From CAYGTS01 sp964352905 (GTDB lineage Bacteria; Pseudomonadota; Gammaproteobacteria; JAHCLG01), in assembly GCA_964352905.1 (NCBI GenBank), contig CAYGTS010000008.1:1-33295 (forward strand): 33,295 nt of DNA, written 5' to 3'. Positions 6,691 to 15,413 of this stretch are shown piece after piece. The position numbers were made by a program, and so were the translations under genes. Positions within the stretch are counted from its first letter, which is position 1, and every line of letters starts with the position of its first letter. The notes beneath the pieces are model-generated. The model was not told the origin of the DNA and did no database searches. It was given only the letters and a program-made list of their open reading frames with translations.

Positions 6691-8979
6691 ATGAACAACG
6701 GATTAGTCATTGTAGAATCTCCTGCTAAATCTAAAACAATCAAGAAATATTTGGGCAAAGGTTTTGAAGTCTTGGCTTCATACGGTCACGTGCGTGATTT
6801 AATTCCCAAAGAAGGTGCGGTTGATACAGCACACGATTTTGCCATGAAATATCAAGTGATCGAACGCAACGCCAAACATATCGAGGCAATTGCCAAAGCC
6901 ATTAAAAAATACGACACCTTATTATTAGCCACCGATCCTGATCGCGAAGGGGAAGCTATTTCTTGGCATGTGTATGAAATTTTAAACAGTAAAGGCTTAT
7001 TAAAAGATAAAACTGTTAAACGTGTGGTTTTTCATGAAATCACGAAATCCGCTATTAAAAATGCTGTGGAAAATTCACGTGAAGTTTCCATGGATTTAGT
7101 GAATGCGCAGCAAGCCCGACGCGCCTTAGATTACTTGGTTGGTTTTAACTTATCACCATTATTGTGGAAGAAAATTCGCCGTGGTTTATCCGCAGGACGT
7201 GTACAAAGCCCTGCACTACGTTTAATTGTTGAGCGTGAACTCGAAATCGAAGCCTTTGATCCAAAAGAATATTGGAGCATCATTGCCGATCTTAATGCCG
7301 AAAAACAAGATTTTACCGCACGTTTAGTCGAATATAATAACGAAAAAGTTGAGCAATTCACCGTTAATAACGAGGTTCAAGCCACAGAAGTCAAAGCGAA
7401 TTTAGAAAAACTCGCTAAGGGCAAGTTAACGGTTATTAATGTTGAGAAAAAACAACGCAAACGTAATCCAGCCGCACCATTTATTACATCGACTTTACAA
7501 CAAGAAGCCGTGCGCAAACTAGGTTTTACGGCAAAACGCACCATGCGTACCGCGCAACAATTATATGAAGGGATTGATGTTGGTGATGGTGCAGTGGGTT
7601 TAATCACCTATATGCGAACCGACTCTGTTAATTTGGCTGCTGAAGCTATTGCTGATATTCGCGATTTTATCGAAAAAAACTATGGTAAAGATGATTTACC
7701 TGAAGAGCCGCGTGTTTATAAAACCAAAAGTAAAAATGCGCAAGAAGCGCACGAAGCCATTCGTCCCACTTCAGTGCATTTAACACCGGATAGCATTAAA
7801 CAATATTTAAGTGCTGAACAATACAAAATTTATAATTTAATTTGGCAACGCACGGTTGCTTGCCAAATGATCCATGCCACCATTGATTCGGTTGCGATTG
7901 ATTTTGCTTGTGGCAAAGGCAACCGTTTGCGTAGCAATGGTTCAACAATTGCTAACCCCGGTTTTATTAAAGTTTATCAAGAAGACACGGATGATAAAAA
8001 AGCCGATACAGATGATAAATTACTGCCACCGTTAAAAGAAGGTGATGAAGTTGATTTAATTAAAATCAATGCTAACCAACATTTTACTGAACCACCACCA
8101 CGTTATAACGAAGCAACCCTGGTTAAAACCTTAGAAGAGTTTGGTATTGGCCGCCCTTCAACCTACGCTACGATCATTTCAACACTACAGGATCGTGAAT
8201 ATGTCATTATGGATAATAAACGCTTCAAGCCAACCGATGTTGGTAGGATCGTTACCAAATTTTTAACAGAATATTTCCCTCAATATGTCGATTATAGTTT
8301 TACTGCGCAATTAGAAAATGATCTTGATGATATTTCACGCGGTGAAAAACTATGGGTCCCAACCTTAAAAGAATTTTGGCAACCCTTTATTAAGCTGGTC
8401 GGCCACATTCAAGAAACGGTGCAGCGCAAAGACGTCACGCAAGAAATGATCGATGAAAATTGTCCTGAATGCGGCAAGCAATTATCGATTCGTTTGGGCA
8501 AACGGGGCCGTTTTATTGGTTGCTCAGGTTATCCTGATTGCAGCTACACCCGCAACCTCAATCAAAATGCCGAAGAAGCGCAAGCCGCTGAAGTGATCGA
8601 AGGTCGCGAGTGTCCTAAATGTAAAGCGCCGTTGGTCATCAGAGTAGGGCGTTATGGTAAATTCATTGGTTGCTCGGCTTATCCTGATTGCAAGCATATG
8701 GAACCTTTAGAAAAACCTAAAGATACCGGTGTGCAATGCCCTGACTGCAAGCAAGGCACGATTTTGCAGCGTAAATCACGTAACGGCAAAATTTTTTATT
8801 CCTGTGAGCGTTACCCTAACTGCAAGTATGCATTATGGAATGAGCCCGTTGCAGAGGCTTGCCCCAAATGTCATTGGCCGATTTTAACTAAAAAAATCAC
8901 CAAACGCAGTGGTAACCAGAAAATCTGTCCACAAAAAGAGTGTGGGTTTTCTGAAAATATTGATGAAGATGAAGCGTAA
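6691..8979 (+). CDS. topA: DNA topoisomerase I (type IA)
   Basis: TopA relaxes negative supercoils through a 5'-phosphotyrosine intermediate. The protein has 762 residues. The TOPRIM domain opens with GLVIVESPAKSKTIKKYLG and contains the metal-binding DPDREGEAISWH. The active-site Tyr lies in LITYMRTDS near residue 309. The C-terminus carries four zinc-ribbon-like modules: CPECGKQLSIRLGKRGRFIG, CPKCKAPLVIRVGRYGKFIG, CPDCKQGTILQRKSRNGKIF and a degenerate last one (CPKCHWPI, then CPQKEC). It follows smg by three bases. Downstream a DUF4143 ATPase gene separates topA from tsaC. Confidence 0.96.
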   Translation: MNNGLVIVESPAKSKTIKKYLGKGFEVLASYGHVRDLIPKEGAVDTAHDFAMKYQVIERNAKHIEAIAKAIKKYDTLLLATDPDREGEAISWHVYEILNSKGLLKDKTVKRVVFHEITKSAIKNAVENSREVSMDLVNAQQARRALDYLVGFNLSPLLWKKIRRGLSAGRVQSPALRLIVERELEIEAFDPKEYWSIIADLNAEKQDFTARLVEYNNEKVEQFTVNNEVQATEVKANLEKLAKGKLTVINVEKKQRKRNPAAPFITSTLQQEAVRKLGFTAKRTMRTAQQLYEGIDVGDGAVGLITYMRTDSVNLAAEAIADIRDFIEKNYGKDDLPEEPRVYKTKSKNAQEAHEAIRPTSVHLTPDSIKQYLSAEQYKIYNLIWQRTVACQMIHATIDSVAIDFACGKGNRLRSNGSTIANPGFIKVYQEDTDDKKADTDDKLLPPLKEGDEVDLIKINANQHFTEPPPRYNEATLVKTLEEFGIGRPSTYATIISTLQDREYVIMDNKRFKPTDVGRIVTKFLTEYFPQYVDYSFTAQLENDLDDISRGEKLWVPTLKEFWQPFIKLVGHIQETVQRKDVTQEMIDENCPECGKQLSIRLGKRGRFIGCSGYPDCSYTRNLNQNAEEAQAAEVIEGRECPKCKAPLVIRVGRYGKFIGCSAYPDCKHMEPLEKPKDTGVQCPDCKQGTILQRKSRNGKIFYSCERYPNCKYALWNEPVAEACPKCHWPILTKKITKRSGNQKICPQKECGFSENIDEDEA

Positions 8980-8982
8980 GAT

Positions 8983-9119
8983 GGCAGTATTTTCTGGAGT
9001 TGACTCCGGAAAATACTGCCAAAACCGGAGTGCACTCCGAGAATTTATAAAAAATATTGATTTAAAGTGTTTCCCGGAGTAGAATCCGAAAACTACTGAC
9101 AAAATCGGATTTGAATCCA
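8983..9119. promoter_or_regulatory. Two pairs of 31-bp-spaced palindromes in front of the DUF4143 gene
   Basis: Four palindromes are centred at about 9001.5, 9032.5, 9081.5 and 9112.5. The first has 18-bp arms with one G-T pair (8983-9000 and 9003-9020). The second is the perfect CGGAGTGCACTCCG (9026-9039). The third is CGGAGTAGAATCCG (9075-9088). The fourth is GGATTTGAATCC (9107-9118), which ends just before the ATG at 9120. Within each pair the spacing is 31 bp, and the pairs repeat 80 bp apart with similar spacer sequence. The layout suggests cooperative protein binding on one DNA face. The first hairpin lacks a T-tract, so it is not a standard terminator for topA. Confidence 0.65.
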
Positions 9120-10286
9120 ATGCTGCAGCGCTTAATCCAACTCACTGACAATCACCATTTTTTCTTGTTTGGCGCACGAAATACCGGCAAAAGCACCTTA
9201 CTTGCTAAGCGCTTCCCTGAAACATCCACCGCCTGGTTTGATTTATTAGATACGGATCTTGAGCGCCAACTAACCATACGACCTGATAATCTCTTTGATA
9301 TGGTGCAAGCCCTACCAAACCAAATCACGCATGTGATTATTGATGAAGTCCAAAAAATCCCGGAACTATTAAATGTAGTCCAACGTCTCATGAAAAAACA
9401 CGATAAAATCTTTATCATGTCAGGATCAAGTGCACGCAAATTAAAAAAAGCCGGCATTAACTTACTCGGTGGTCGTGCCTTCGTCTATCATTTATATCCT
9501 TTAACCTATAAAGAATTAGGTGAGCAATTTAATTTAATGTCTGCGCTGCAGTGGGGGACGTTGCCTGAAATATTATTACATAGCCAAGATACGGCAAAAA
9601 GACAATTTCTCCATGCGTATGCGCATACTTATTTGAAAGAGGAAGTGATTGCTGAACAATTGGTAAAGGATCTCACTCCTTTTCGACGTTTTTTAGAAGT
9701 TGCTGCACAATGCAATGGTAAAATTATTAATTATTCAAAAATTGCTCGTGATGTCGGGGTTGATGATAAAACAGCTAAATTTTATTTTGGTATTTTAGAA
9801 GATACGTTGATTGGCTATTTTCTTGAACCGTACCATAATTCCATTCGCAAACGGGTTTCACAAAAACCAAAATTTTATTTTTTTGATACAGGTATTGTCC
9901 GTGCTTTAACCAATAATCTAACGGTACCCTTAGTTGAAAAAACGATGAGTTATGGCAACGCTTTTGAACATTTTATAATTAATCAATGTATAACACTTGC
10001 CAGTTATTATCAAAATGATTATAAATTTTTTTATCTTCGCACCCTCAATGATAATGAAATTGACTTAATTATTGAAAGGCCAGGCAAGAAAAAAGCATTA
10101 ATAGAAATTAAAAGCTCCCGTGAGGTGAATGAATCCATGTTACGTCATTTTATAAAATTATCCAATGAATTTGACAATGCAGAAAGCTATTGTTTATCAA
10201 ACGATCCCTATGCCAAAAAATTTCAGCATGTATTAGCATTACCTTGGCAAACCGGATTAGATACCATTTTTGAGGGGTTAGCATGA
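9120..10286 (+). CDS. AAA_14/DUF4143 ATPase
   Basis: From the ATG at 9120 the protein has 388 residues. A TTG at 9111 adds three. Residues 10-130 form a STAND/AAA-like ATPase: Walker A GARNTGKST, Walker B VIIDEVQKIPELL and the sensor-like IMSGSSARKLK. A winged-helix-like segment follows (IINYSKIARDVGVDDKTAKF). The C-terminal DUF4143 half ends with EIDLIIERPGKKKALIEIKS, which has the D...ExK arrangement of a restriction-endonuclease fold. Many bacteria carry several such genes, and their role is not established. The gene is wedged between topA and tsaC, adjacent in relatives of this cluster, and overlaps the tsaC start by four bases. It was probably inserted secondarily. The palindromes in front of it may be its own operator. 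Confidence 0.85.
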   Translation: MLQRLIQLTDNHHFFLFGARNTGKSTLLAKRFPETSTAWFDLLDTDLERQLTIRPDNLFDMVQALPNQITHVIIDEVQKIPELLNVVQRLMKKHDKIFIMSGSSARKLKKAGINLLGGRAFVYHLYPLTYKELGEQFNLMSALQWGTLPEILLHSQDTAKRQFLHAYAHTYLKEEVIAEQLVKDLTPFRRFLEVAAQCNGKIINYSKIARDVGVDDKTAKFYFGILEDTLIGYFLEPYHNSIRKRVSQKPKFYFFDTGIVRALTNNLTVPLVEKTMSYGNAFEHFIINQCITLASYYQNDYKFFYLRTLNDNEIDLIIERPGKKKALIEIKSSREVNESMLRHFIKLSNEFDNAESYCLSNDPYAKKFQHVLALPWQTGLDTIFEGLA

Positions 10287-10837
10287 AAAAAATCTGCTAC
10301 CAACCAGCTGTTCAGATTTTACAACAAGGTGGCATTGTTGCGTATCCTACCGAAGCGGTTTATGGTTTGGGTTGCGATCCCTTTAATGAAAGTGCTGTTA
10401 AGAAGTTACTCGCGCTGAAACAACGCGACGTTCGTCGCGGCTTAATTTTATTAATCCCTAATCATGAAGCCTTATCAACTTATATCGAAAACTTAAGCGA
10501 TCCGATTTTAAACAAACTTTATGCTGCCTGGCCGGGGCCCGTGACTTTTTTATTACCGGCAAGACCGAGCATTCCAAGCTGGATCACCGGCCAATTCAAA
10601 AGTGTTGCCATGCGCATGACGGCGCACCCTATTGCCAATCAACTCACCCAAGAATGGGGCGCACCGTTGGTTTCCACGAGTGCCAACATTGCCAATCAAA
10701 TTCCTGCTAAAACAGCAGCAGAAGTAAAAGCCATTTTCGGTGATGCCATCGATTATATTATTGAGGGTAAAGTCGGTGATGCGCAAAACCCATCTAAGAT
10801 TATTGATGCGTTAACGGATCAAGTTATTAGAAAATAA
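10283..10837 (+). CDS. tsaC: Threonylcarbamoyl-AMP synthase TsaC (YrdC/Sua5 family)
   Basis: TsaC makes threonylcarbamoyl-AMP from threonine, bicarbonate and ATP for the t6A37 modification of ANN-decoding tRNAs. The protein has 184 residues, the short TsaC form without the Sua5 domain. Typical segments are GGIVAYPTEAVYGLGCDPF, the KQRDVRRGLILLI substrate-binding region, WPGPVTFLLPA and PLVSTSANIANQ. The ATG overlaps the stop of the ATPase gene. tsaC near dprA and hemF matches the arrangement in Pseudomonas. A 30-base gap precedes hemF. Confidence 0.93.
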   Translation: MKKICYQPAVQILQQGGIVAYPTEAVYGLGCDPFNESAVKKLLALKQRDVRRGLILLIPNHEALSTYIENLSDPILNKLYAAWPGPVTFLLPARPSIPSWITGQFKSVAMRMTAHPIANQLTQEWGAPLVSTSANIANQIPAKTAAEVKAIFGDAIDYIIEGKVGDAQNPSKIIDALTDQVIRK

Positions 10838-10867
10838 CACGACTTGACCTAATTGAAAGAGTAGAAA

Positions 10868-11797
10868 ATGAACATCCAAGCAATTAAAAGCTATTTACTA
10901 ACCTTGCAACAACAAATTTGTGATGCGCTAGCGGACGTTGATGGTAAAGCCTTTTTAACAGACGACTGGTCGCGCGAAAAAAGCGCGGCAGGAATAAGCG
11001 GCACTGGGATCACGCGAGTCTTAGAAAATGGTAACGTCATTGAACGCGGTGGGGTTAATTTTTCACATGTGTTTGGTGATCATTTACCACAAGCGGCAAC
11101 CGCAAAACGCCAAGAATTAGCTGGACGGCATTTTCAAGCATTAGGTCTTTCGTTAGTGATCCATCCGCGCAATCCAATGGCGCCAACCACACATATGAAT
11201 ATACGTTTCTTCGTTGCCGAAAAAGAAGGTTGCGAACCGGTATGGTGGTTTGGTGGCGGTTTTGATTTAACACCGTATTATGGTTTTGATGAAGATTGCA
11301 TTGCCTGGCACCAAACAGCCAAAGCGGCTTGTGATCCCTTTGGCAAGGCTATTTACCCTGAATTTAAGCAATGGTGTGATGATTATTTCTTTTTAAAGCA
11401 TCGTAATGAGCCACGTGGTATTGGCGGGATTTTTTTTGATGACTTAAACCGCTGGGATTTCTCAACCTGTTTTGCCTTCATGCAATCGGTTGGCAATCAT
11501 TTTCTTAAAGCCTATTTGCCGATCCTAACCTCACGCAAAGAGCTTAGCTACACAGAAGCACAGCGTGAATTTCAGCTATTCCGCCGCTCACGCTATGTAG
11601 AATTCAATTTATTACAAGATCGTGGCACGATTTTTGGTATTCAATCGCAAGGCCGTACCGAATCAATACTTGTATCAATGCCTCCCCTTGCGGCTTGGCA
11701 TTACAATTATTACCCTAAACCTGACAGCGCCGAAAATAAACTCTATAATCATTTCCTGATACCGCAAGACTGGGCTACTATAAAAGGTAAGCCCTGA
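10868..11797 (+). CDS. hemF: Oxygen-dependent coproporphyrinogen III oxidase
   Basis: HemF converts coproporphyrinogen III to protoporphyrinogen IX with O2 in heme synthesis. The protein is 309 residues, close to the usual ~300. Diagnostic segments are GGVNFSHVFGD, HPRNPMAPTTHMNIRFF, WWFGGGFDLTPYYGFDEDC, the acidic/His region KHRNEPRGIGGIFFDDL and FRRSRYVEFNLLQDRGTIFG. The start AAAATG is preceded by a GAAAGAG ribosome-binding site about 7 bases upstream. aroE, which often follows hemF, is absent. A methyltransferase gene begins 16 bases after the stop. Confidence 0.96.
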   Translation: MNIQAIKSYLLTLQQQICDALADVDGKAFLTDDWSREKSAAGISGTGITRVLENGNVIERGGVNFSHVFGDHLPQAATAKRQELAGRHFQALGLSLVIHPRNPMAPTTHMNIRFFVAEKEGCEPVWWFGGGFDLTPYYGFDEDCIAWHQTAKAACDPFGKAIYPEFKQWCDDYFFLKHRNEPRGIGGIFFDDLNRWDFSTCFAFMQSVGNHFLKAYLPILTSRKELSYTEAQREFQLFRRSRYVEFNLLQDRGTIFGIQSQGRTESILVSMPPLAAWHYNYYPKPDSAENKLYNHFLIPQDWATIKGKP

Positions 11798-11812
11798 GAG
11801 AAATTCATCATA

Positions 11813-12394
11813 ATGTTAAAACTATTTTCAAGAATACGCCAAGCTGGCTTATCGCTCTTTTTGAAAGAGCTTATCAATAATTATGGCAGTGTTGGCGCAG
11901 TATTTCCCAGCTCAAGACTGTTAGCCAAAGCAATGTCAGATCCCATCCCGGATAAGATCAAGGGCTACGTTGTTGAATTAGGTGCTGGCACGGGTGCCAT
12001 TACCCAAGCCTTAATAAAAAAAGTATCGCATCCTAAGCAGCTTATTATTATCGAGCAATCTGAAAAACTGGCTGATTATTTGCAACAGCGCTACCCCACA
12101 GCACAGATTATACATGGCGATGCCGTGAAATTATCGGCCTTATTAGCTGATCAAAAAAACCAAATCCATTGCATTGTTTCCAGTTTACCATTGCGTTCAA
12201 TGCCAACAGAATTAGTTAGGGCGATTAGCGATGAAATTGAAAACTTGCTAAAACCCGGTGATTTGTTTATTCAATTTACCTATAGCTATACTAAGCACTT
12301 AGGCCATCATTCGCACAAATTAAAACGTATCCAGCATAAACGAATTTGGTTTAATATTCCGCCGGCACGAGTGGATGTGTTTGAGAAAATCTAG
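11813..12394 (+). CDS. Class I SAM-dependent methyltransferase, phospholipid N-methyltransferase-like
   Basis: This 193-residue protein has motif I VVELGAGTGAITQAL near 52-66, an acidic motif II in IIIEQSEKLADYL, and a post-I region IIHGDAVKLS, as in rRNA dimethylase/PmtA-type enzymes. The N-terminal FLKELINNYGSVGAVFPSSR is typical of bacterial phospholipid N-methyltransferases, which convert phosphatidylethanolamine toward phosphatidylcholine at the membrane. The substrate cannot be decided by reading alone. An rRNA adenine methyltransferase is less likely, because the NLPY motif is replaced by SSLPLRSM. The gene lies 16 bases after hemF and 11 bases before the next gene, suggesting cotranscription. 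Confidence 0.75.
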   Translation: MLKLFSRIRQAGLSLFLKELINNYGSVGAVFPSSRLLAKAMSDPIPDKIKGYVVELGAGTGAITQALIKKVSHPKQLIIIEQSEKLADYLQQRYPTAQIIHGDAVKLSALLADQKNQIHCIVSSLPLRSMPTELVRAISDEIENLLKPGDLFIQFTYSYTKHLGHHSHKLKRIQHKRIWFNIPPARVDVFEKI

Positions 12395-12405
12395 CAAGGA
12401 AAAGC

Positions 12406-12822
12406 ATGCAAAAAATAGCATTAATGAATTTTAATCATTTAAGTTTACCCAAATACAATAATTTTTATTTTATTGCGCCACAGGGTTGCAGTAATTTACC
12501 ACCACACCAAATAAGCCCAGTATTTTCCTTAACAGTTGAAAATTTAATTACACATTTTGAAAAAATCATAGAAAAATGCCATAACATTAAACTCAACAAT
12601 CAATCAACAGATGGTTTGCAACGAGTTTATATTCAGCGCAGCAGAATCTTTCGTTTCCCTGATATTATTGCGGTTGAGTTTATTAAATTATCCGGCACGA
12701 CTTCTTCTATCATGCTTTTCAGTCATGCTAAGTACGGTGTTCTTGATTTTGGTGTTAACCGCCGTCGTTTATTAAGTTGGATTGCAGCACTACAACTGGC
12801 AGTAAAAAACCAGACTGCTTAA
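12406..12822 (+). CDS. DUF1499 family protein
   Basis: This 138-residue protein lacks a signal peptide or transmembrane segment. The C-terminal half has the features I associate with DUF1499: RIFRFPDIIAVEFIKL, a Ser-rich strand (TTSSIMLFSHAKYGVLDFG), then GVNRRRLLSWIAALQLA. It is preceded by AGGAAA eight bases before the ATG and probably shares a transcript with the methyltransferase. No biochemical function is established for the family. The N-terminal third, normally the more variable part, cannot be interpreted further. Confidence 0.75.
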   Translation: MQKIALMNFNHLSLPKYNNFYFIAPQGCSNLPPHQISPVFSLTVENLITHFEKIIEKCHNIKLNNQSTDGLQRVYIQRSRIFRFPDIIAVEFIKLSGTTSSIMLFSHAKYGVLDFGVNRRRLLSWIAALQLAVKNQTA

Positions 12823-12884
12823 TGATTGCGATGGTTTTAAATTGAGCGCATAATAACAGCCTTTTAGCTGACCGATAAAAAACC

Positions 12885-14651
12885 ATGAAACAGCAACTAA
12901 TTGATTTATTACAAGCAACGTTAGCCCAGTTACAGCAAGAAAACATACTTGATGCAGGCTTAGCTTATACCATCACCCTAGAGCGCACCCGTTCGCAAGA
13001 ACACGGCGATTTTGCTTGTAACATTGCGATGGTCTTAGCCAAGCAAGCCAAATGCCCACCACGGCAATTAGCTGAAAAAATAGTGGATGCGCTTGAACAA
13101 CCCGATTTTATTAACAAAATAGAAATTGCCGGTCCCGGCTTTATTAATTTTTACCTTGAAAAAACCACGCAGTTTAATGTGATTAACGAAATTCTCAGCA
13201 AAGGCCAACAGTTTGGTCGCCACACTCAAACAAAACCCACTAAAATATTAGTCGAATTTGTGTCATCCAACCCAACCGGGCCTTTACACGTAGGGCATGG
13301 CCGTCATGCCGCCTACGGTGACAGTGTTGCTAATCTTTTGGCAGCAGCTGGCAATGACGTGCAGCGTGAATATTACATTAACGATGCCGGCCGCCAAGTT
13401 TCAATTATTACGGTCAGTGTGTTATTACGTTATTTGCAATTGTCGCAGGATAATTTAACTTTCCCGCAAAATGGTTATAAGGGCGATTATGTGATTGAAA
13501 TTGCTAAACAATTGCAACAACAATACCCAGGTAAATTTAAGATTGATTGTGCTACGCTTTTTAGCAACTTACCACTGGATGAACAACCCGATGGCAGTGG
13601 CGATAAAGAAGCGCACATCGATGCCTTAATCACGAAGGCTAAGCAACTCTTAGGCCTAGAAAATTTTCAAAAAATCGCTGATTTTACGCTGGAAAAAATT
13701 ATCACCGATATGCGTGACGATCTTTTCGAATTTAACGTAAAATTCGATACATGGTTTTCTGAAGCCAGCTTATTAAAATCAGGCGCAATTGAACACGCAG
13801 TTAGTCAATTACAAAAACATAACCACACTTACGAAAAAGAAGGTGCGCTTTGGTTTCGTGCAACCGATTTTGGTGATGAAAAAGATCGCGTCTTAATCCG
13901 CGCCAATGGGCAAACCACTTATTTTGCATCCGATGTTGCCTACCATTTAAATAAATGTGAACGCGGCTTTAATGTGTTATTAAATATTTTAGGTTCCGAT
14001 CACCACGGTTACGTGCCACGCTTGCAAGCCTGTATTAAAGCCTTAACCAATAGTCATGTTGAGTTACAAACTTCACTCGTGCAATTTGTCTCACTGTATC
14101 GCGGACAAGAAAAAATCCCAATGTCAACACGCGGTGGTTCTTTTGTGACCCTACGCCAATTGCGCAATGAAGTGGGCAATGATAATGCGCGTTATTTTTA
14201 TATCATGCGCAAAAATGAGCAGGCGCTGGATTTTGATTTAGATTTAGCTAAATCACAATCTAACGATAACCCGGTTTACTATATTCAATACGCGCACGCC
14301 AGAATTTGCAGCGTGTTTAGGCAATTGGCAGAAAGAAATTATCAATGGGATCAAACGCTTGGTTTGGCAAATTTAACTCAACTCACTGAAACCGCTGAAA
14401 TTGAAATAGCTCGCCAGTTGGTGCGTTACCCTGAAATTATCTTAGTTGCAGCGAATGCGCACGATCCACACACCTTGGCGCATTATCTAAGAGAGCTAGC
14501 CAATGCCTTCCATGCTTATTATAATACCTCTCAGTTTATTGTAGAACATGATGACTTACGCAATGCGCGCCTCTGTTTAATCACCGGCGTTAAACAAGTC
14601 ATCGCAAATGGTTTACAATTGTTAGGAATTTCTGTACCAGAAGCAATGTAA
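12885..14651 (+). CDS. argS: Arginyl-tRNA synthetase (intact copy)
   Basis: ArgRS charges tRNA-Arg. The protein has 588 residues, full length. It comprises an N-terminal Add-1 domain (LERTRSQEHGDFACNIAMVL), the class I HIGH signature PTGPLHVGHG (130-139), the KMSKS-equivalent IPMSTRGG near 412-419, and a C-terminal DALR anticodon-binding domain (IQYAHARICSVFRQL onward). Its 3' 417 bases are duplicated exactly at 22675-23091. The stop overlaps the ftsN start as TAATG, and that junction is also duplicated. In relatives argS is followed by ftsN and hslVU. Here those genes lie 8.4 kb further on, after an insert. Confidence 0.96.
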   Translation: MKQQLIDLLQATLAQLQQENILDAGLAYTITLERTRSQEHGDFACNIAMVLAKQAKCPPRQLAEKIVDALEQPDFINKIEIAGPGFINFYLEKTTQFNVINEILSKGQQFGRHTQTKPTKILVEFVSSNPTGPLHVGHGRHAAYGDSVANLLAAAGNDVQREYYINDAGRQVSIITVSVLLRYLQLSQDNLTFPQNGYKGDYVIEIAKQLQQQYPGKFKIDCATLFSNLPLDEQPDGSGDKEAHIDALITKAKQLLGLENFQKIADFTLEKIITDMRDDLFEFNVKFDTWFSEASLLKSGAIEHAVSQLQKHNHTYEKEGALWFRATDFGDEKDRVLIRANGQTTYFASDVAYHLNKCERGFNVLLNILGSDHHGYVPRLQACIKALTNSHVELQTSLVQFVSLYRGQEKIPMSTRGGSFVTLRQLRNEVGNDNARYFYIMRKNEQALDFDLDLAKSQSNDNPVYYIQYAHARICSVFRQLAERNYQWDQTLGLANLTQLTETAEIEIARQLVRYPEIILVAANAHDPHTLAHYLRELANAFHAYYNTSQFIVEHDDLRNARLCLITGVKQVIANGLQLLGISVPEAM

Positions 14652-14706
14652 TGGCAAAACGAAAGACAAAACCAAGAACCACCACAACGCGTAGCAATTA
14701 TTCAAA
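14235..14706 (+). repeat. 472-bp direct repeat, left copy (argS 3' end + ftsN 5' end)
   Basis: Every base of 14235-14706 matches 22675-23146 by eye at a constant offset of 8440. A further 20 bases to the left match after a 6-bp gap and one substitution. The repeat brackets the 8-kb insert carrying the Mrp operon. Perfect identity means a recent event or ongoing gene conversion. Recombination between the copies would remove the insert and restore argS-ftsN exactly. Confidence 0.95.
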
Positions 14707-14710
14707 TTGA
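14651..14710 (+). pseudogene. 5' fragment of ftsN (19 codons)
   Basis: The first 56 bases of ftsN are repeated here, identical to 23091-23146. The reading frame then meets foreign sequence at 14707 and stops at TGA 14708-14710. It marks the left junction of the insert and is not expected to give a functional product. Confidence 0.9.
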
Positions 14711-15377
14711 TTATACTAATTGTTAGCACAGCTGCATTTGCTGATTTCACCTGTCGTTATTCAAATTGGATCAGTTACCGATTTAGGTGGAGCCTTGACC
14801 AAGGATAGTCAATGTTACTATAACGTGATGAATCAAATTAGGATCCCAACGGTTCCAACACGCTTAGAGCAATATTTTTTGTAACTATTTACCATGTAGA
14901 TGGGAACGCCCATATTTGGCTGTTCCTCGCTACACCGGGAATTGCTGCTCAGCTATAGAGCAACGACTTTGGCCGCAACTTGAATATAACCAAAAAATTT
15001 CATATCATTTGGCAATCTCCTTACGTAGTCGTCTAGAAAATTGTTGGCTGAGCAATAACTCAGGGCTTTCCATTAGATTTAGGCAACGTTTGGAATTCTC
15101 GTTAATGGACTGAAATACAAAAGATATCATTTTTGATGTATTTGATGAATTATTTACCGGTGTAAAAAAAACAGTTTGGGTCTCTAATCAAACCATCGAT
15201 CAAAATCGTATATTCCGTGGATTTGTTATTCCGATTAACAAGGTGATATCGTTTGATACTGGTTATCTAAATATTTTTAGACCACGCACACCCAATGATA
15301 GAGTTGAACATATTTTATTACTGGCATTAGCGCTTAATACTGATAATATTGCAGTGATACCAATACGAACCGTCTAA
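14704..15377 (+). pseudogene. Decayed DUF2490-like outer-membrane protein gene
   Basis: Pieces of one protein can be followed across frames. A signal-peptide-like KLIILIVSTAAFAD starts at 14704. After a frameshift near 14770 come VTDLGGALTKDSQCYYNVMN and TRLEQYF. A repeat interrupts from 14881. Then come IEQRLWPQLEYNQ, SLRSRLENCWLSNNSGLSIR, a TGA at 15111-15113 in the same frame, and FDVFDELF, DQNRIFRGFVIPIN and DTGYLNIF to the stop at 15375-15377. These resemble DUF2490 proteins (predicted beta-barrels) of Legionellales. The start codon is lost at the insert junction. At least four separate lesions make it a clear pseudogene. The family call is from memory and moderately sure. Confidence 0.65.
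14881..14947. mobile_element. Hybrid repeat: family A left end joined to family B right end
   Basis: GTAACTATTTACC with TGGGAACGCCCATATTTGG is a family A end. It passes directly into CTGTTCCTCGCTACACCGGG and AATTGCTG, a family B end. It lies inside the DUF2490 pseudogene, and its first bases supply the TAA that ends the upstream fragment. No matching target duplication was found, consistent with recombination between two elements rather than a simple insertion. Confidence 0.6.
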
Positions 15378-15413
15378 AGAACAGATAAATAGCTACTAAG
15401 GAATATCAGATAC

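Noticed and set aside
8983..9020. Strong hairpin after topA as a Rho-independent terminator
   Set aside because: The stem is followed by CAAAACCGGAG and lacks a T-tract. It fits better as the first member of the palindrome series in front of the DUF4143 gene.
8983..9119. Short spaced repeats as a CRISPR array
   Set aside because: The repeats are diverged palindromes of about 14 bp with similar spacers, and no cas genes are present.
10838..10867. Riboswitch or attenuator in front of hemF
   Set aside because: The gap is only 30 bases and contains just a ribosome-binding site.
14916..15113. 65-residue open frame as an independent gene
   Set aside because: Its start lies in a mobile repeat, and its body continues the same frame past one stop codon into DUF2490-like sequence. 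It is part of a pseudogene.
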